A stretch of DNA of 64,000 bases. It comes from CAVSQX01 sp963730225 (GTDB lineage Bacteria > Planctomycetota > Phycisphaerae > Tepidisphaerales > Tepidisphaeraceae). Below the pieces are notes generated by a model. The model ran no database searches. It saw only the letters and a program-made list of their open reading frames with translations, and was not told where the DNA came from. The stretch is from positions 1,240,001 to 1,304,000 of the forward strand of contig CAVSQX010000002.1 of assembly GCA_963730225.1 (NCBI GenBank), given 5' to 3'. The translations under genes and the position numbers were made by a program. Positions 20,201 to 28,155 of this stretch are shown here, piece by piece (positions within the stretch are counted from its first letter, which is position 1; each line of letters opens with the position of its first letter).

Positions 20201-20642
20201 CAATGTCGCCAGCACGGCCAGGCTGGATTTGGGCGGCAATGACATGATTGCCCATAACGGCAGCCTCGGCGAAATCACCAGCCTGCTCGCCAGCGGCTAC
20301 GCCGGCGGTACGTGGAACGGCGACGGCATCTTTTCGTCCGCCGCCGCAGACGATTCCACCATGCGGACGGCCCTGGGCGTGTTGTTGAATAGCAATTCGC
20401 TTTTCACCGCATTTGACGGCCAAACCGTCGTAAGCTCCGACGTTCTCGTGAAATACACCTACTACGGCGACGCCAATCTCGACGGCGTCGTCAACGGCAG
20501 CGATTACACGATGATCGACAATGGCTTCAACAACGGCCTAAGCGGTTGGCAGAACGGTGACTTCAATTACGACGGTTCCATCAACGGATCCGACTACACG
20601 CTCATCGACAACGCCTTCAATACCCAAGGCGCATCGCTGTAG
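17271..20642 (+). CDS. Secreted S53 (sedolisin) peptidase with CARDB, SdrD-B-like and dockerin-like modules, copy 2
   Basis: 1123 residues. The sorting motif ELVEPRLFLS is at 14-23, the best match in the window to LEPR-XLL. The peptidase domain spans about 90-435, with Glu158 and Asp162 (ETSLDIEWAH), oxyanion Asp245 (SSGDSGAYG) and Ser359 (GGTSLSAP). Two CARDB-like modules (starting ADLTFSTPSGW and ADIQPYTPLGW), an SdrD-B/Cna-B-like module (GTVFQDDNSDGTMDGSD...SGYVQTSP), a beta-strand repeat region and the dockerin-like pair (DANLDGVVNGSDY, DFNYDGSINGSDY) follow. It is expected to degrade protein outside the cell while tethered through the accessory domains. Close similarity to copy 3 in module order and wording indicates a recent tandem duplication. 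The frame is unbroken over 3.4 kb. Confidence 0.92.
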   Translation: MRKMPGTTTGFCMELVEPRLFLSVAPLPGSHRLPHVPNPTAAQIKAALKEKVVEPVARPMRDGVTVDAGSPTALATGEYSASQLLQTYGIDQVQDDGGNGAGQTIAIIDAYNDPDAAADIATFDAAMGLPAPPHLWIVGQNGGAPPTINGNTEGTTLETSLDIEWAHAVAPQANILLVEANSLSYADLIQGAVGWAETQTTYPNVSTVSMSFGGPDAASLETSLNGYFLTPAGHTGITFIASSGDSGAYGPGGSTVEVNYPAASPNVLSVGGTTLYSDAASNVYSEVGWGYSDDSGFLGSGGGVSTTESEPTYQDGVVSSSGRAVPDVSFDADPGTGVAVCDSDDYGSADPWIGVGGTSLSAPCWAGLISIVDQQRVNNGLSTLDGATQTLPKIYNLSAGDFRDITSGNNGAYNAGPGYDFVTGRGSPIVDKLVNDLSGQATGADLTFSTPSGWSSPLVVTPTSGSRSDGSFVAGTTLLVDWNGVNAGTTATTNTFQSKLIVDGSTKETLTTPSPLAASATFGLSDFSIGPLTAGSHTITVQVDSNAGQSELNTANDIYTRVITVVPSTDADIQPYTPLGWSAPIVATSSFTGTTDTTLYSTDNIYLDIALANFGSTASAAFFVSLTLDGETLAPFSVQSLPGETYVSASGIELPSLPVGTYTIGLLCNNNQATAETNYLNDDYNKTITVIQGTDSISGTVFQDDNSDGTMDGSDVGLAGQTVYLDVNNDGTLDAGDISATTTAGGAFTISNVVTGTYFLSEVVPSGYVQTSPSTDSYYVSISTGQSVTGNNFGNFPISYAGTSGNDNYTVQLDSTGTNLQILVGGTPTYSAPASIVPSLSFSLGAGDDTLTISGANGNPIPSGGITYNGGAHVNGNTLEVLGSSGSDSLTANAGQVLFGSNPINYSNVQNLIIDPGAGSDTLAVNAGIVTLPAQTTGGGILERNFASLSVAAGATLVVGTNTGSHADRTLVVASSLNVASTARLDLGGNDMIAHNGSLGEITSLLASGYAGGTWNGDGIFSSAAADDSTMRTALGVLLNSNSLFTAFDGQTVVSSDVLVKYTYYGDANLDGVVNGSDYTMIDNGFNNGLSGWQNGDFNYDGSINGSDYTLIDNAFNTQGASL

Positions 20643-20833
20643 TTCAACGGCGTCCCAAATCAGCGGATTTCTCTGCATCTCAACCTTGCCTTAATTCGAG
20701 AGAATTAATCGTGCGGGAAGATTAACGTTCGTTGGGAAAAGAATTTCTTGTCACTTTCGGGCATTTCAACTATTATTCCCGGCGAGTCGGCTGGCTTCTC
20801 GGGGAATCAGATCACTAAGGACAGGAGGAAATC

Positions 20834-23800
20834 ATGTCACGTCTGCGATCCTGGAATGAATGTCGGCGGTCTGTGCGCCGAGCAGTTGAAGCATTGGAAT
20901 CGCGAGTGCTTCTCAGCGTCGCGCCGCTATCCAACACACACAAAGCCGAAGTCCAATCAAAATTAACCGCGGCCGAGATCAAGGCCGCCTTGAAGGAAAA
21001 GGCTACCGAGCCAATCGCGTTCCCAACGAAAAATGGCGTGACCTTGGATTCCGGTGTTTCCACCGCCGGCGCAACGGGCGCGTATTCGGCCAGCCAACTT
21101 CTGGGAAGTTACGGGATTGACCAGGTTCAGGATGATGGTGGCACCGGCGCGGGCCAGACCATCGCCATCATCGATGCCTACAACGATCCTAGCGCCACGA
21201 CAGACATGGCAACCTTCGACGCCGCTATGGGCCTGCCCGCGCCGCCGAATTTTTGGATTGTTGGACAAACCGGCGGCGCCGTGCCGGCCACCAACGGAAA
21301 CACCCAGAATCCCTCCACCACCGTCGAGACCTCTCTAGATATCGAATGGGCTCACGCTGTCGCGCCAAAAGCCAACATTCTGCTCGTCGAATGCAACTCG
21401 CTTTCCTACGGCGATCTCATCGAGGGCGGCGTCGCTTGGGCCGAAACGCAAAACACGTATCCGAACGTCACTACTGTCTCCATGAGTTTCGGCGGCCCCG
21501 ACTCCGCGAGCCTGGAATCGGCGCTCAACAGCTATTTCACCACTCCGGCGGGTCATGCCGGCATTACATTCCTGGCCTCCACCGGCGATTCCGGCGCTAC
21601 CGACGACGGTTCCTCTGCCATAGTGAATTACCCGGCGGCCTCGCCAAACGTTGTGGCCGTCGGAGGCACCACGTTCGAGGCCGAAGCCGACGATCATGTC
21701 TACAGCGAAGTTGCCTGGGGTTACGGAAGCGGCGGCAGCCTTGAAGGCACCGGCGGTGGTGTGAGCACAACCGAATCCGAACCGTCCTATCAAACCGGCA
21801 CGGTCACAGCCTCCGGGCGAGCCATTCCTGATGTGTCCTTCGATGCCGACCCGGAAACCGGCGTCGCCATCTGCGACTCCAATGACTACGGAGTCGGCAC
21901 ACCCTGGGCAGGCATCGGCGGTACCAGTCTTTCCGCGCCGTGCTGGGCCGGCATGATATCCATCGTCGACCAGCAGCGCGTTAACAACGGCTTGAGCTCT
22001 CTGGATGGTGCGACGCAAACGCTCCCCATGCTCTACAACCTGCCCAGCACCGATTTCCGCGACATAACCTACGGCAACAACGGCATCTACTACGCCACCG
22101 CCGGTTACGATTTCACCACGGGACGCGGATCGCCCATCGCCGACAAGCTCCTCAGCGATCTTTCCGGCCAAACCGCGGGTCCCGATCTGACATTTTCCAC
22201 TCCCACCGGATGGTCGTCGCCGCTCGTGGTGACGCCCACCTCCGGCGGTACCACCGACGGTCTAATGCAAACCGGGAGCACTCTGTACGTCGATTGGAAC
22301 GGCGTCAACGTCGGCGCATCAGCCACTACCGCGAGCTTCCACACCAGGGTGATTGTCGACGGCACAACCGAAGCTACTTACATCACCTCCTCTGTCGCTT
22401 CCGGTGCAACTTTCGGAGTTAGCGGCATTTCCATCGGCTCGCTGACCGCGGGTACGCACACGATTACCGTGCAGTTGAATTATCTCAACGAGCAAAGCGA
22501 ATCCAATACCACCAACGACACTTACACGCGCGTCATCAACGTTTTGACGACGACGGCCGCCAACATTGAACCGTACACGCCTCTTGGCTGGAGTGCGCCC
22601 GTAGTCATCACCAACACCAGCGGTGGAACGACCGACACCACGCTAACCACCTCGAACACCGTTTACCTCGACTTCGCCCTGGCGAATTTTGGGAGCACTG
22701 CCGCTTCCCAATTCTTCGTGACGCTCACATTCAATGGTGAAAGCCTGGGCATTCTTCCCCTGACATCCCTGCCGTCCAATACCTACGCGGATGATGTGGG
22801 TGTTTCGCTCGGCACCTTGGCGGCGGGAACTTACACGATCGGTCTGCTGAACGACTACAATCAGGCGATCCCCGAGACGAATTACTTCGACAACGACTAC
22901 ACCGCGACCTTCACCGTTACCGGCAGCACCGGCACGATTACCGGAACCGTCTTCCAGGACGACAATTCCGACGGCAGCGAAGATGGCAGCGACTTTGGCC
23001 TGGCCGGGCAAACCGTCTATCTCGATCTCAACAACGACGGCAAATTGGATGTCAACGACCTCTACACCACCACGACCAGCAACGGCTCATACACCTTTTC
23101 CAACGTTCCCGTCGGTAGCTACACACTTCGAGAAGTCACGCCCGTCGGATACGTCCAGACCAGTCCCTCTTCGTCTTATTCAGCGGCCGTGACCAACAGC
23201 GGAACCGTCTCGGGCGAAAACTTCGGAAACTTCCCGATCACCTACACCGGCACCAGCGGCAACGACAGCTACACCGTGCAGCTCGATCCCACCGCCTTGA
23301 CGCTGCAAATTCTCGTCGGCGCGACGCTCACCTATTCAGCGCCCAAATCGATCGTCCCCTCCCTCAGCTTTTCCTTGGGAGCCGGCGACGACACGCTCAT
23401 CGTCAACGGCGTCAACGGCAATCCCATTCCTTCCGGTGGAATCGCCTACAACGGCGGCACGCACGTCAGCGGCGACACGCTGCAAGTGCTGGGCTCCTCC
23501 GGCTCCGATTCCTTCACCGCCAACGCCGGTCAGGTCCTCTACGGCTCCAGTCCGATCAACTACTCCAACGTCCAGAATGTCATCATCGATCCCAAGAGCG
23601 GCACCGACTCGCTGGCGGTGAATGCCGGAACCGTGACGCTTCCGGCCCAAACCACCGGCGGCGGAATTTTGACAAGGACTTTCTCCAGCCTCAGCGTCGC
23701 GTCCGGTGCAACGCTGATCGTCGGCACCAACGCCGCGTCGCATCCCGACCGCACTCTCGTCGTCGCCAGCAGTTTATCTGTTTCCAGCACCGGCACGCTC

Positions 23801-24217
23801 AATCTGGGCGGCAACGACATGATCGTTCACAGCGGCGCCTTGAGTACAATCAACGGTCTGCTCGCCACCGGCTATGCTGGTGGGGCTTGGACGGGCCTCG
23901 GAATCGATTCCTCCGCAGCTGCCGCCGACGCCACCAAGCGAACCGCTCTGGGCGTGCTCTTGAATAGCGGGTCGGTCTTCGCTTCATTCGATGGCCAAGC
24001 CGTCTCTGCCACCGATGTTCTGGTGAAATACACCTATTACGGCGACGCCAATCTCGACGGCGTAGTCAACGGAAGCGACTACACCCTGATCGACAACGGA
24101 TTCAACAATAACCTGTCCGGCTGGCAAAACGGTGATTTCAATTACGACGGCCACGTGAACGGCAGCGACTACACCATCATTGACAACGCCTTCAACAACC
24201 CCGGCCCGCCGCTTTAA
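20834..24217 (+). CDS. Secreted S53 (sedolisin) peptidase with CARDB, SdrD-B-like and dockerin-like modules, copy 3
   Basis: 1127 residues behind a strong AGGAGG site. The sorting motif EALESRVLLS is at 19-28, preceded by a basic N-terminus. The catalytic residues are present: Glu165 and Asp169 (ETSLDIEWAH), Asp252 (STGDSGATD), Ser365 (GGTSLSAP). The module order equals copy 2: peptidase, two CARDB-like domains, SdrD-B-like domain (GTVFQDDNSDGSEDGSD), beta-repeat region, dockerin-like pair. The 190-bp gap before it contains no gene. The good ribosome site and AT-rich upstream segment suggest its own promoter, so the three peptidases need not be one operon. Confidence 0.92.
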   Translation: MSRLRSWNECRRSVRRAVEALESRVLLSVAPLSNTHKAEVQSKLTAAEIKAALKEKATEPIAFPTKNGVTLDSGVSTAGATGAYSASQLLGSYGIDQVQDDGGTGAGQTIAIIDAYNDPSATTDMATFDAAMGLPAPPNFWIVGQTGGAVPATNGNTQNPSTTVETSLDIEWAHAVAPKANILLVECNSLSYGDLIEGGVAWAETQNTYPNVTTVSMSFGGPDSASLESALNSYFTTPAGHAGITFLASTGDSGATDDGSSAIVNYPAASPNVVAVGGTTFEAEADDHVYSEVAWGYGSGGSLEGTGGGVSTTESEPSYQTGTVTASGRAIPDVSFDADPETGVAICDSNDYGVGTPWAGIGGTSLSAPCWAGMISIVDQQRVNNGLSSLDGATQTLPMLYNLPSTDFRDITYGNNGIYYATAGYDFTTGRGSPIADKLLSDLSGQTAGPDLTFSTPTGWSSPLVVTPTSGGTTDGLMQTGSTLYVDWNGVNVGASATTASFHTRVIVDGTTEATYITSSVASGATFGVSGISIGSLTAGTHTITVQLNYLNEQSESNTTNDTYTRVINVLTTTAANIEPYTPLGWSAPVVITNTSGGTTDTTLTTSNTVYLDFALANFGSTAASQFFVTLTFNGESLGILPLTSLPSNTYADDVGVSLGTLAAGTYTIGLLNDYNQAIPETNYFDNDYTATFTVTGSTGTITGTVFQDDNSDGSEDGSDFGLAGQTVYLDLNNDGKLDVNDLYTTTTSNGSYTFSNVPVGSYTLREVTPVGYVQTSPSSSYSAAVTNSGTVSGENFGNFPITYTGTSGNDSYTVQLDPTALTLQILVGATLTYSAPKSIVPSLSFSLGAGDDTLIVNGVNGNPIPSGGIAYNGGTHVSGDTLQVLGSSGSDSFTANAGQVLYGSSPINYSNVQNVIIDPKSGTDSLAVNAGTVTLPAQTTGGGILTRTFSSLSVASGATLIVGTNAASHPDRTLVVASSLSVSSTGTLNLGGNDMIVHSGALSTINGLLATGYAGGAWTGLGIDSSAAAADATKRTALGVLLNSGSVFASFDGQAVSATDVLVKYTYYGDANLDGVVNGSDYTLIDNGFNNNLSGWQNGDFNYDGHVNGSDYTIIDNAFNNPGPPL

Positions 24218-24264
24218 GATGACGGCTTGACTCCGCTTCGGCCGTTCCTATTCTCACCGCCGTT

Positions 24265-25590
24265 ATGAACCGTTCCGAGCTGCGCCGTAGGTTGCTGGCC
24301 CAATTGAACTCTCCCAGCGCCGATGAAATCGCGCTGCTGTGCGACGAGTATGTGAATCGCAAGCCGCGGCCCGCGTTGCCGAAGCAGATTCGGCCCGTCC
24401 AGGCCCTGCCCGCCACCGCCGATCCGCCGCACCAGCAGATGTATCGGGATGCCCATTCCGTCGGACGCAAATTGCTGACCGAAGGGAAAGTCGCCGCGTT
24501 TCTCGTCGCCGGTGGACAGGGAACTCGCCTCGGCTACGATGGCCCCAAGGGCGAATATCCCGTCACGCCGATCCGCAAAAAGCCCCTGTTTCGGGTCTTC
24601 GCCGAGCAACTGCTGGCCCGCGGACAACAGTTCGGCCGGGCGATTCCGTGGTACATCATGACCAGCGACGTCAACGATGCCCCCACCCGCGCGTTCTTCG
24701 CACATCACAATTTCTTCGGCCTCAATTCTGCCGATGTCGTCTTCTTTCAGCAGGGCATGATGCCGGCGTTCTCGATGGACGGCGAACTTCTGCTGGCCTC
24801 AATGCATTCCCTCGCCCTCAGCCCCGACGGGCACGGCGGCAGCCTGCGCGCCCTCCAGCGCAGCGGCGCCTTGGCCGACATGCGCCGCCGCGGCGTCCAG
24901 CATCTCTCCTATTTCCAGGTCGACAATCCGCTGGTCCACTGCATCGATCCCCTGTTCCTTGGCCTGCATGCCGTCACGGGCAGCGAAATGAGCAGCAAAA
25001 CAATTCCCAAAGCCAGTCCGCTGGAAAAAGTCGGCAACTTCGTCGTCGGCGACGGCGTCGTGCAGGTGATCGAGTACAGCGATCTGCCCGAATCGCTCGC
25101 CCTGCAAAAAAATCCCGACGGCACGCCCACTTTCAATTCCGCTTCCATCGGAATTCATGCGCTGGCCGTTTCCTTCATCGAGCAATTGAACAGCGGCGGC
25201 CGATTGAAGCTCCCCTGGCACCGCGCCGAAAAAAAAGTTCCCTTCATCAACGACGCCGGCCAGCTCGTGAAGCCGGACAAGCCCAATGCGGTCAAGCTTG
25301 AGCAATTCGTTTTCGATGCCATTGCGCTGGCCAAAAATGCGATGGTCTTTACCACCCAGCGTGGCGAAGAGTTCTCCCCGGTGAAGAACGCCGACGGAAC
25401 CGATTCCCCCGCCACCTGCCGCCGCGATCAAATTTGCCGCGCCGCCCGCTGGCTCACCGCCGCCGGCGTCGATGTGTCGCCTGACGCCGTTATCGAAATC
25501 TCCCCGCTCTTTGCCGTCAGCGCCGACCAGCTCCGACCCGACAAGGTGCCCGGGAAGATCAATGCTGGCGCGGAAATCTGCCTCGAATAA
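24265..25590 (+). CDS. UDPGP-family UTP-sugar-1-phosphate uridylyltransferase (UAP1-like)
   Basis: A 441-residue nucleotidyltransferase of the UDP-GlcNAc/UDP-glucose pyrophosphorylase family. The nucleotide loop AGGQGTRLG is at residues 82-90, followed by GPKGEYPV with the conserved Lys. Substrate segments PWYIMTSDVND, GHGG (uridine pocket region), YFQVDNPL and IKxASPxEKVG-like KASPLEKVGNFV are visible. The enzyme makes UDP-HexNAc or UDP-hexose from UTP and the sugar-1-phosphate. The eukaryotic-type UDPGP fold replaces GlmU in some planctomycetes, and I cannot choose between GlcNAc and glucose as substrate. The stop is 2 bp before the ispD start, so the two genes are probably co-transcribed and coupled. 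Confidence 0.87.
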   Translation: MNRSELRRRLLAQLNSPSADEIALLCDEYVNRKPRPALPKQIRPVQALPATADPPHQQMYRDAHSVGRKLLTEGKVAAFLVAGGQGTRLGYDGPKGEYPVTPIRKKPLFRVFAEQLLARGQQFGRAIPWYIMTSDVNDAPTRAFFAHHNFFGLNSADVVFFQQGMMPAFSMDGELLLASMHSLALSPDGHGGSLRALQRSGALADMRRRGVQHLSYFQVDNPLVHCIDPLFLGLHAVTGSEMSSKTIPKASPLEKVGNFVVGDGVVQVIEYSDLPESLALQKNPDGTPTFNSASIGIHALAVSFIEQLNSGGRLKLPWHRAEKKVPFINDAGQLVKPDKPNAVKLEQFVFDAIALAKNAMVFTTQRGEEFSPVKNADGTDSPATCRRDQICRAARWLTAAGVDVSPDAVIEISPLFAVSADQLRPDKVPGKINAGAEICLE

Positions 25591-25592
25591 CC

Positions 25593-26267
25593 ATGCCCGG
25601 CTTCGCCCTGATTCTTCCCGCCGCCGGCCGATCCACGCGATTTGGCTCCGCCCGCAGCAAGCTGCTCGAGCCGCTCGCCGGCCTCGCGGTGATCGCGCGG
25701 GCGCTGGAACCATTTCTTCATCGCGACGATCTGATCCAAGTCGTCATTCCCTGCTCCGAACCTTCTTCCCTCTCCGCCGTTCTTCCAAATGATCCCCGCC
25801 TCGAATTCTGCCTCGGCGGCGACTGCCGGGCTCAAAGCGTTCGCGCCGCACTGCTGCGAACCAAGGCCGATATCGAATGGATCGCGATTCACGACGCCGC
25901 CCGCCCGCTGATCTCGCCCGCACTGATCGAATCCACATTGCACGCCGCCCGCCAGCACGGCGTCGCCGCTCCCGCTTTGCCGATCGCTTTGACGGTCAAG
26001 CAGGCCACCGGCCCCTTGCCCGCCCCGGTCGTTCGCACCGTTCCGCGTGAATCTCTCTGGTCCATGCAAACGCCGCAGATTGCTCGGCGAACCGATTTGC
26101 TTGCCGCCTTTGAGAATTGCCCCTTGGCAATCGAGCAGATAACCGACGACGTGCAGTTGTTGGAACTGAGCGGCCACGAAGTTTGGCTCATTTCCGGCGA
26201 CGAGCGAAACCTGAAAATCACCACCACGATGGATCTGCGCCTGGCGGAGCTATGGCTGGGGATGTGA
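25593..26267 (+). CDS. ispD: 2-C-methyl-D-erythritol 4-phosphate cytidylyltransferase
   Basis: 224 residues, normal for IspD. It attaches CMP from CTP to MEP in the non-mevalonate isoprenoid pathway, in the cytoplasm. The nucleotide loop PAAGRSTRFG is at 9-18, with Lys in SARSKLLEPL. The IspD signature IHDAARPLIS is present, as are TPQIARRTDLL and ITDDVQLLELSG near the C-terminus. It immediately follows the UDPGP gene. No ispF is adjacent. Confidence 0.93.
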   Translation: MPGFALILPAAGRSTRFGSARSKLLEPLAGLAVIARALEPFLHRDDLIQVVIPCSEPSSLSAVLPNDPRLEFCLGGDCRAQSVRAALLRTKADIEWIAIHDAARPLISPALIESTLHAARQHGVAAPALPIALTVKQATGPLPAPVVRTVPRESLWSMQTPQIARRTDLLAAFENCPLAIEQITDDVQLLELSGHEVWLISGDERNLKITTTMDLRLAELWLGM

Positions 26268-26374
26268 CGGCTACACTTTTCGCGATGTAATTTAGCATTC
26301 ACTAACTTGCGTGGGTAGATTATTATCGTCGGTGGAGTTGGATTCGCGGCGCTGGGGACGCATAGTGAAAGGAC

Positions 26375-26740
26375 ATGATGGAGCGGTCCGAGCCGACAAA
26401 GCTGGATTACCGCAGTCCCGAGCCCCGTCCCCGCAAACATTCATTTTTGACGGCCGCCGGCGCGATTTCGCTGGCGTCGGCCCTGTTGCAGTGGCCTTGG
26501 TCGTATTTCGTCGGTATTGCAGCTTGGCTCCATTACGGTGACCCGCCAATGACCTCGGCACAGAACGACACGGTGGGGGGAATCATGATCGCTCCGAGCG
26601 TTGTCGCGGTTGTCCTCGGACTGCTTTCACTCCGATTGCCGAATCGGCGAATAGGCCGGAGGCTTGGCATTTACGCGTTGCTTCTGGTCGCATTCTACAT
26701 CTGTGTGACCATGTACAACTCATTTGTGATTCGGCTTTGA
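26375..26740 (+). CDS. Hypothetical three-helix membrane protein
   Basis: 121 residues from ATG 26375, with GAAAGG just upstream. After a basic, proline-rich cytoplasmic N-terminus (about 25 aa) three hydrophobic segments are visible: residues 28-50, 70-88 and 97-117. No family is recognised. The ratio of Leu, Ala and Val in the helices and the good ribosome site support a real gene. It stands alone between ispD and the beta-helix gene. Confidence 0.6.
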   Translation: MMERSEPTKLDYRSPEPRPRKHSFLTAAGAISLASALLQWPWSYFVGIAAWLHYGDPPMTSAQNDTVGGIMIAPSVVAVVLGLLSLRLPNRRIGRRLGIYALLLVAFYICVTMYNSFVIRL

Positions 26741-27168
26741 TGGGCCGTCTCCCAACACACTAGGATGATGTCCGCTTCTCTGTTTCGACGTCACTTCCTC
26801 GGGCGCGTTCTGCGCCAGCGCGGCATCAAGCCGGCGAAAAATAGAAAATAAATTACGAGCCTCTTACAAATTGTTTCGTTTGAAGTTAGCTTGGCAGTTG
26901 AACACGGAGGTTCGATCGTGGCCAAGTGCTTGCTGGATGGCGATCAGTGGGGGGCCATCGGGGGGACCTCTGCTCAGCCCAAGCCAAAATGGAGATGGTG
27001 TGCGAATCGCAAGTCGATTCGCCAGCGGCGGGTCCGCATCGGCAAACAGTGTTTGCTGACGACGGGCATTTCTCGGTCCATATCTCCCGCCGATACGGCG
27101 TTCCTGAAGTTTCGTTGTGCCTTGATCTGCCAACGTTCTCCCAAACCTTCATTTCGGTAGAGTCGCCA
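26741..27168. other. 428-bp region without a convincing gene
   Basis: The reading frame of the downstream beta-helix gene is open back to 26926, but the translation there has no recognisable features and the LEPR-XLL motif argues for the ATG at 27169. A 28-codon basic ORF (26764-26850) is possible but unsupported. An AT-rich patch near 26845-26890 could hold the promoter. Confidence 0.5.
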
Positions 27169-28146
27169 ATGTTTGTCGAAATCCTCGAATCGCGAAGACT
27201 GCTGTCGGTGGTGACGCTGACGGCCGACACCACGAAAGTGCTGGCGTTGCAATCCGGCGAAACGCTGCAAGGCAACGGCCACAAGGTGGGGGGATTGACC
27301 GGCTATGACATCAATTCGGTCGCGGTCAACAATGTGCGGGTCGTCGGAACCAAGGGCAATGGCGTCATCTTTGAATCCGATAAGTCCGGCGTGAACGGCT
27401 TGACGCTCACGGCCATCACGGTTTCGGGATTCGCTTCGGGTTACGGCGTGGTGATCGGCACGCTCGGGGCGGGAAAATACGCCAGCATTTCGCTTTCGAA
27501 CATCACCGCGTACGGTAACGGGATCGCCGGCATTTCGACCTTCGGAGCCACCGGTTCGATTAGTCAATTCAATCTCCAGAACAGCACGGCGTACAACAAC
27601 GCCGGCATCACGGGAAGCGACTCGCCTTCGGGCAGTGGAATCATGCTGGCCGGTTTGAACGGCGGGACCGTCAAATCGTGTGAAGCGTACAACGACGGGG
27701 CGAACAACAATTCCGCCAGCGGACCGGTGGGAATCTGGGTGTATGATTCCAACGCGGTCACGATCAGCAACTGCTACAGCCACGACAACAAGACCGAATT
27801 TCACGACGGCGGCGGTTTTGACCTGGACGGCGGCGTGACCAATTCCACCATCATCGATTGCCGTTCGTCCAACAATGTCGGTTACGGATACGCGGCTTTC
27901 ACGTATGCCGGCGGTTCGGCCAACTCGGGCAACTCATTTCTCGATAACAGCTCCACCGGTGATGGGGAGGGATTTCTGTTCTGGTCCAACGGCCCGACGA
28001 TCAGCAACCTGCTTGTCAGCGGGAATCAATTCCTGAGCCCCGAGTCGGGCTGCGCGATCGTCGGGGCTTCGGGATCGGCGTATGTCAACATCGACCTGAC
28101 TTCAAACACGGACGCGGGCTGGGTCATGATTACGTTGGAGGCCTGA
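27169..28146 (+). CDS. LEPR-XLL-type exported right-handed beta-helix protein
   Basis: 325 residues from ATG 27169. The sorting motif EILESRRLLS occupies residues 4-13, the same type as on the three sedolisins. The body is a series of short beta repeats rich in Asn, Ser and Gly (SLSNITAYGNGIAG, NLQNSTAYNNAG, TISNCYSHDN, IIDCRSSNNVGYG), the pattern of parallel beta-helix (PbH1/pectate-lyase-like) proteins. It may bind or cleave an acidic polysaccharide; no catalytic residues can be assigned. There is no dockerin-like tail. It ends 10 bp before the convergent acyltransferase stop. Confidence 0.8.
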   Translation: MFVEILESRRLLSVVTLTADTTKVLALQSGETLQGNGHKVGGLTGYDINSVAVNNVRVVGTKGNGVIFESDKSGVNGLTLTAITVSGFASGYGVVIGTLGAGKYASISLSNITAYGNGIAGISTFGATGSISQFNLQNSTAYNNAGITGSDSPSGSGIMLAGLNGGTVKSCEAYNDGANNNSASGPVGIWVYDSNAVTISNCYSHDNKTEFHDGGGFDLDGGVTNSTIIDCRSSNNVGYGYAAFTYAGGSANSGNSFLDNSSTGDGEGFLFWSNGPTISNLLVSGNQFLSPESGCAIVGASGSAYVNIDLTSNTDAGWVMITLEA

Positions 28147-28155
28147 ATTCTTGAT

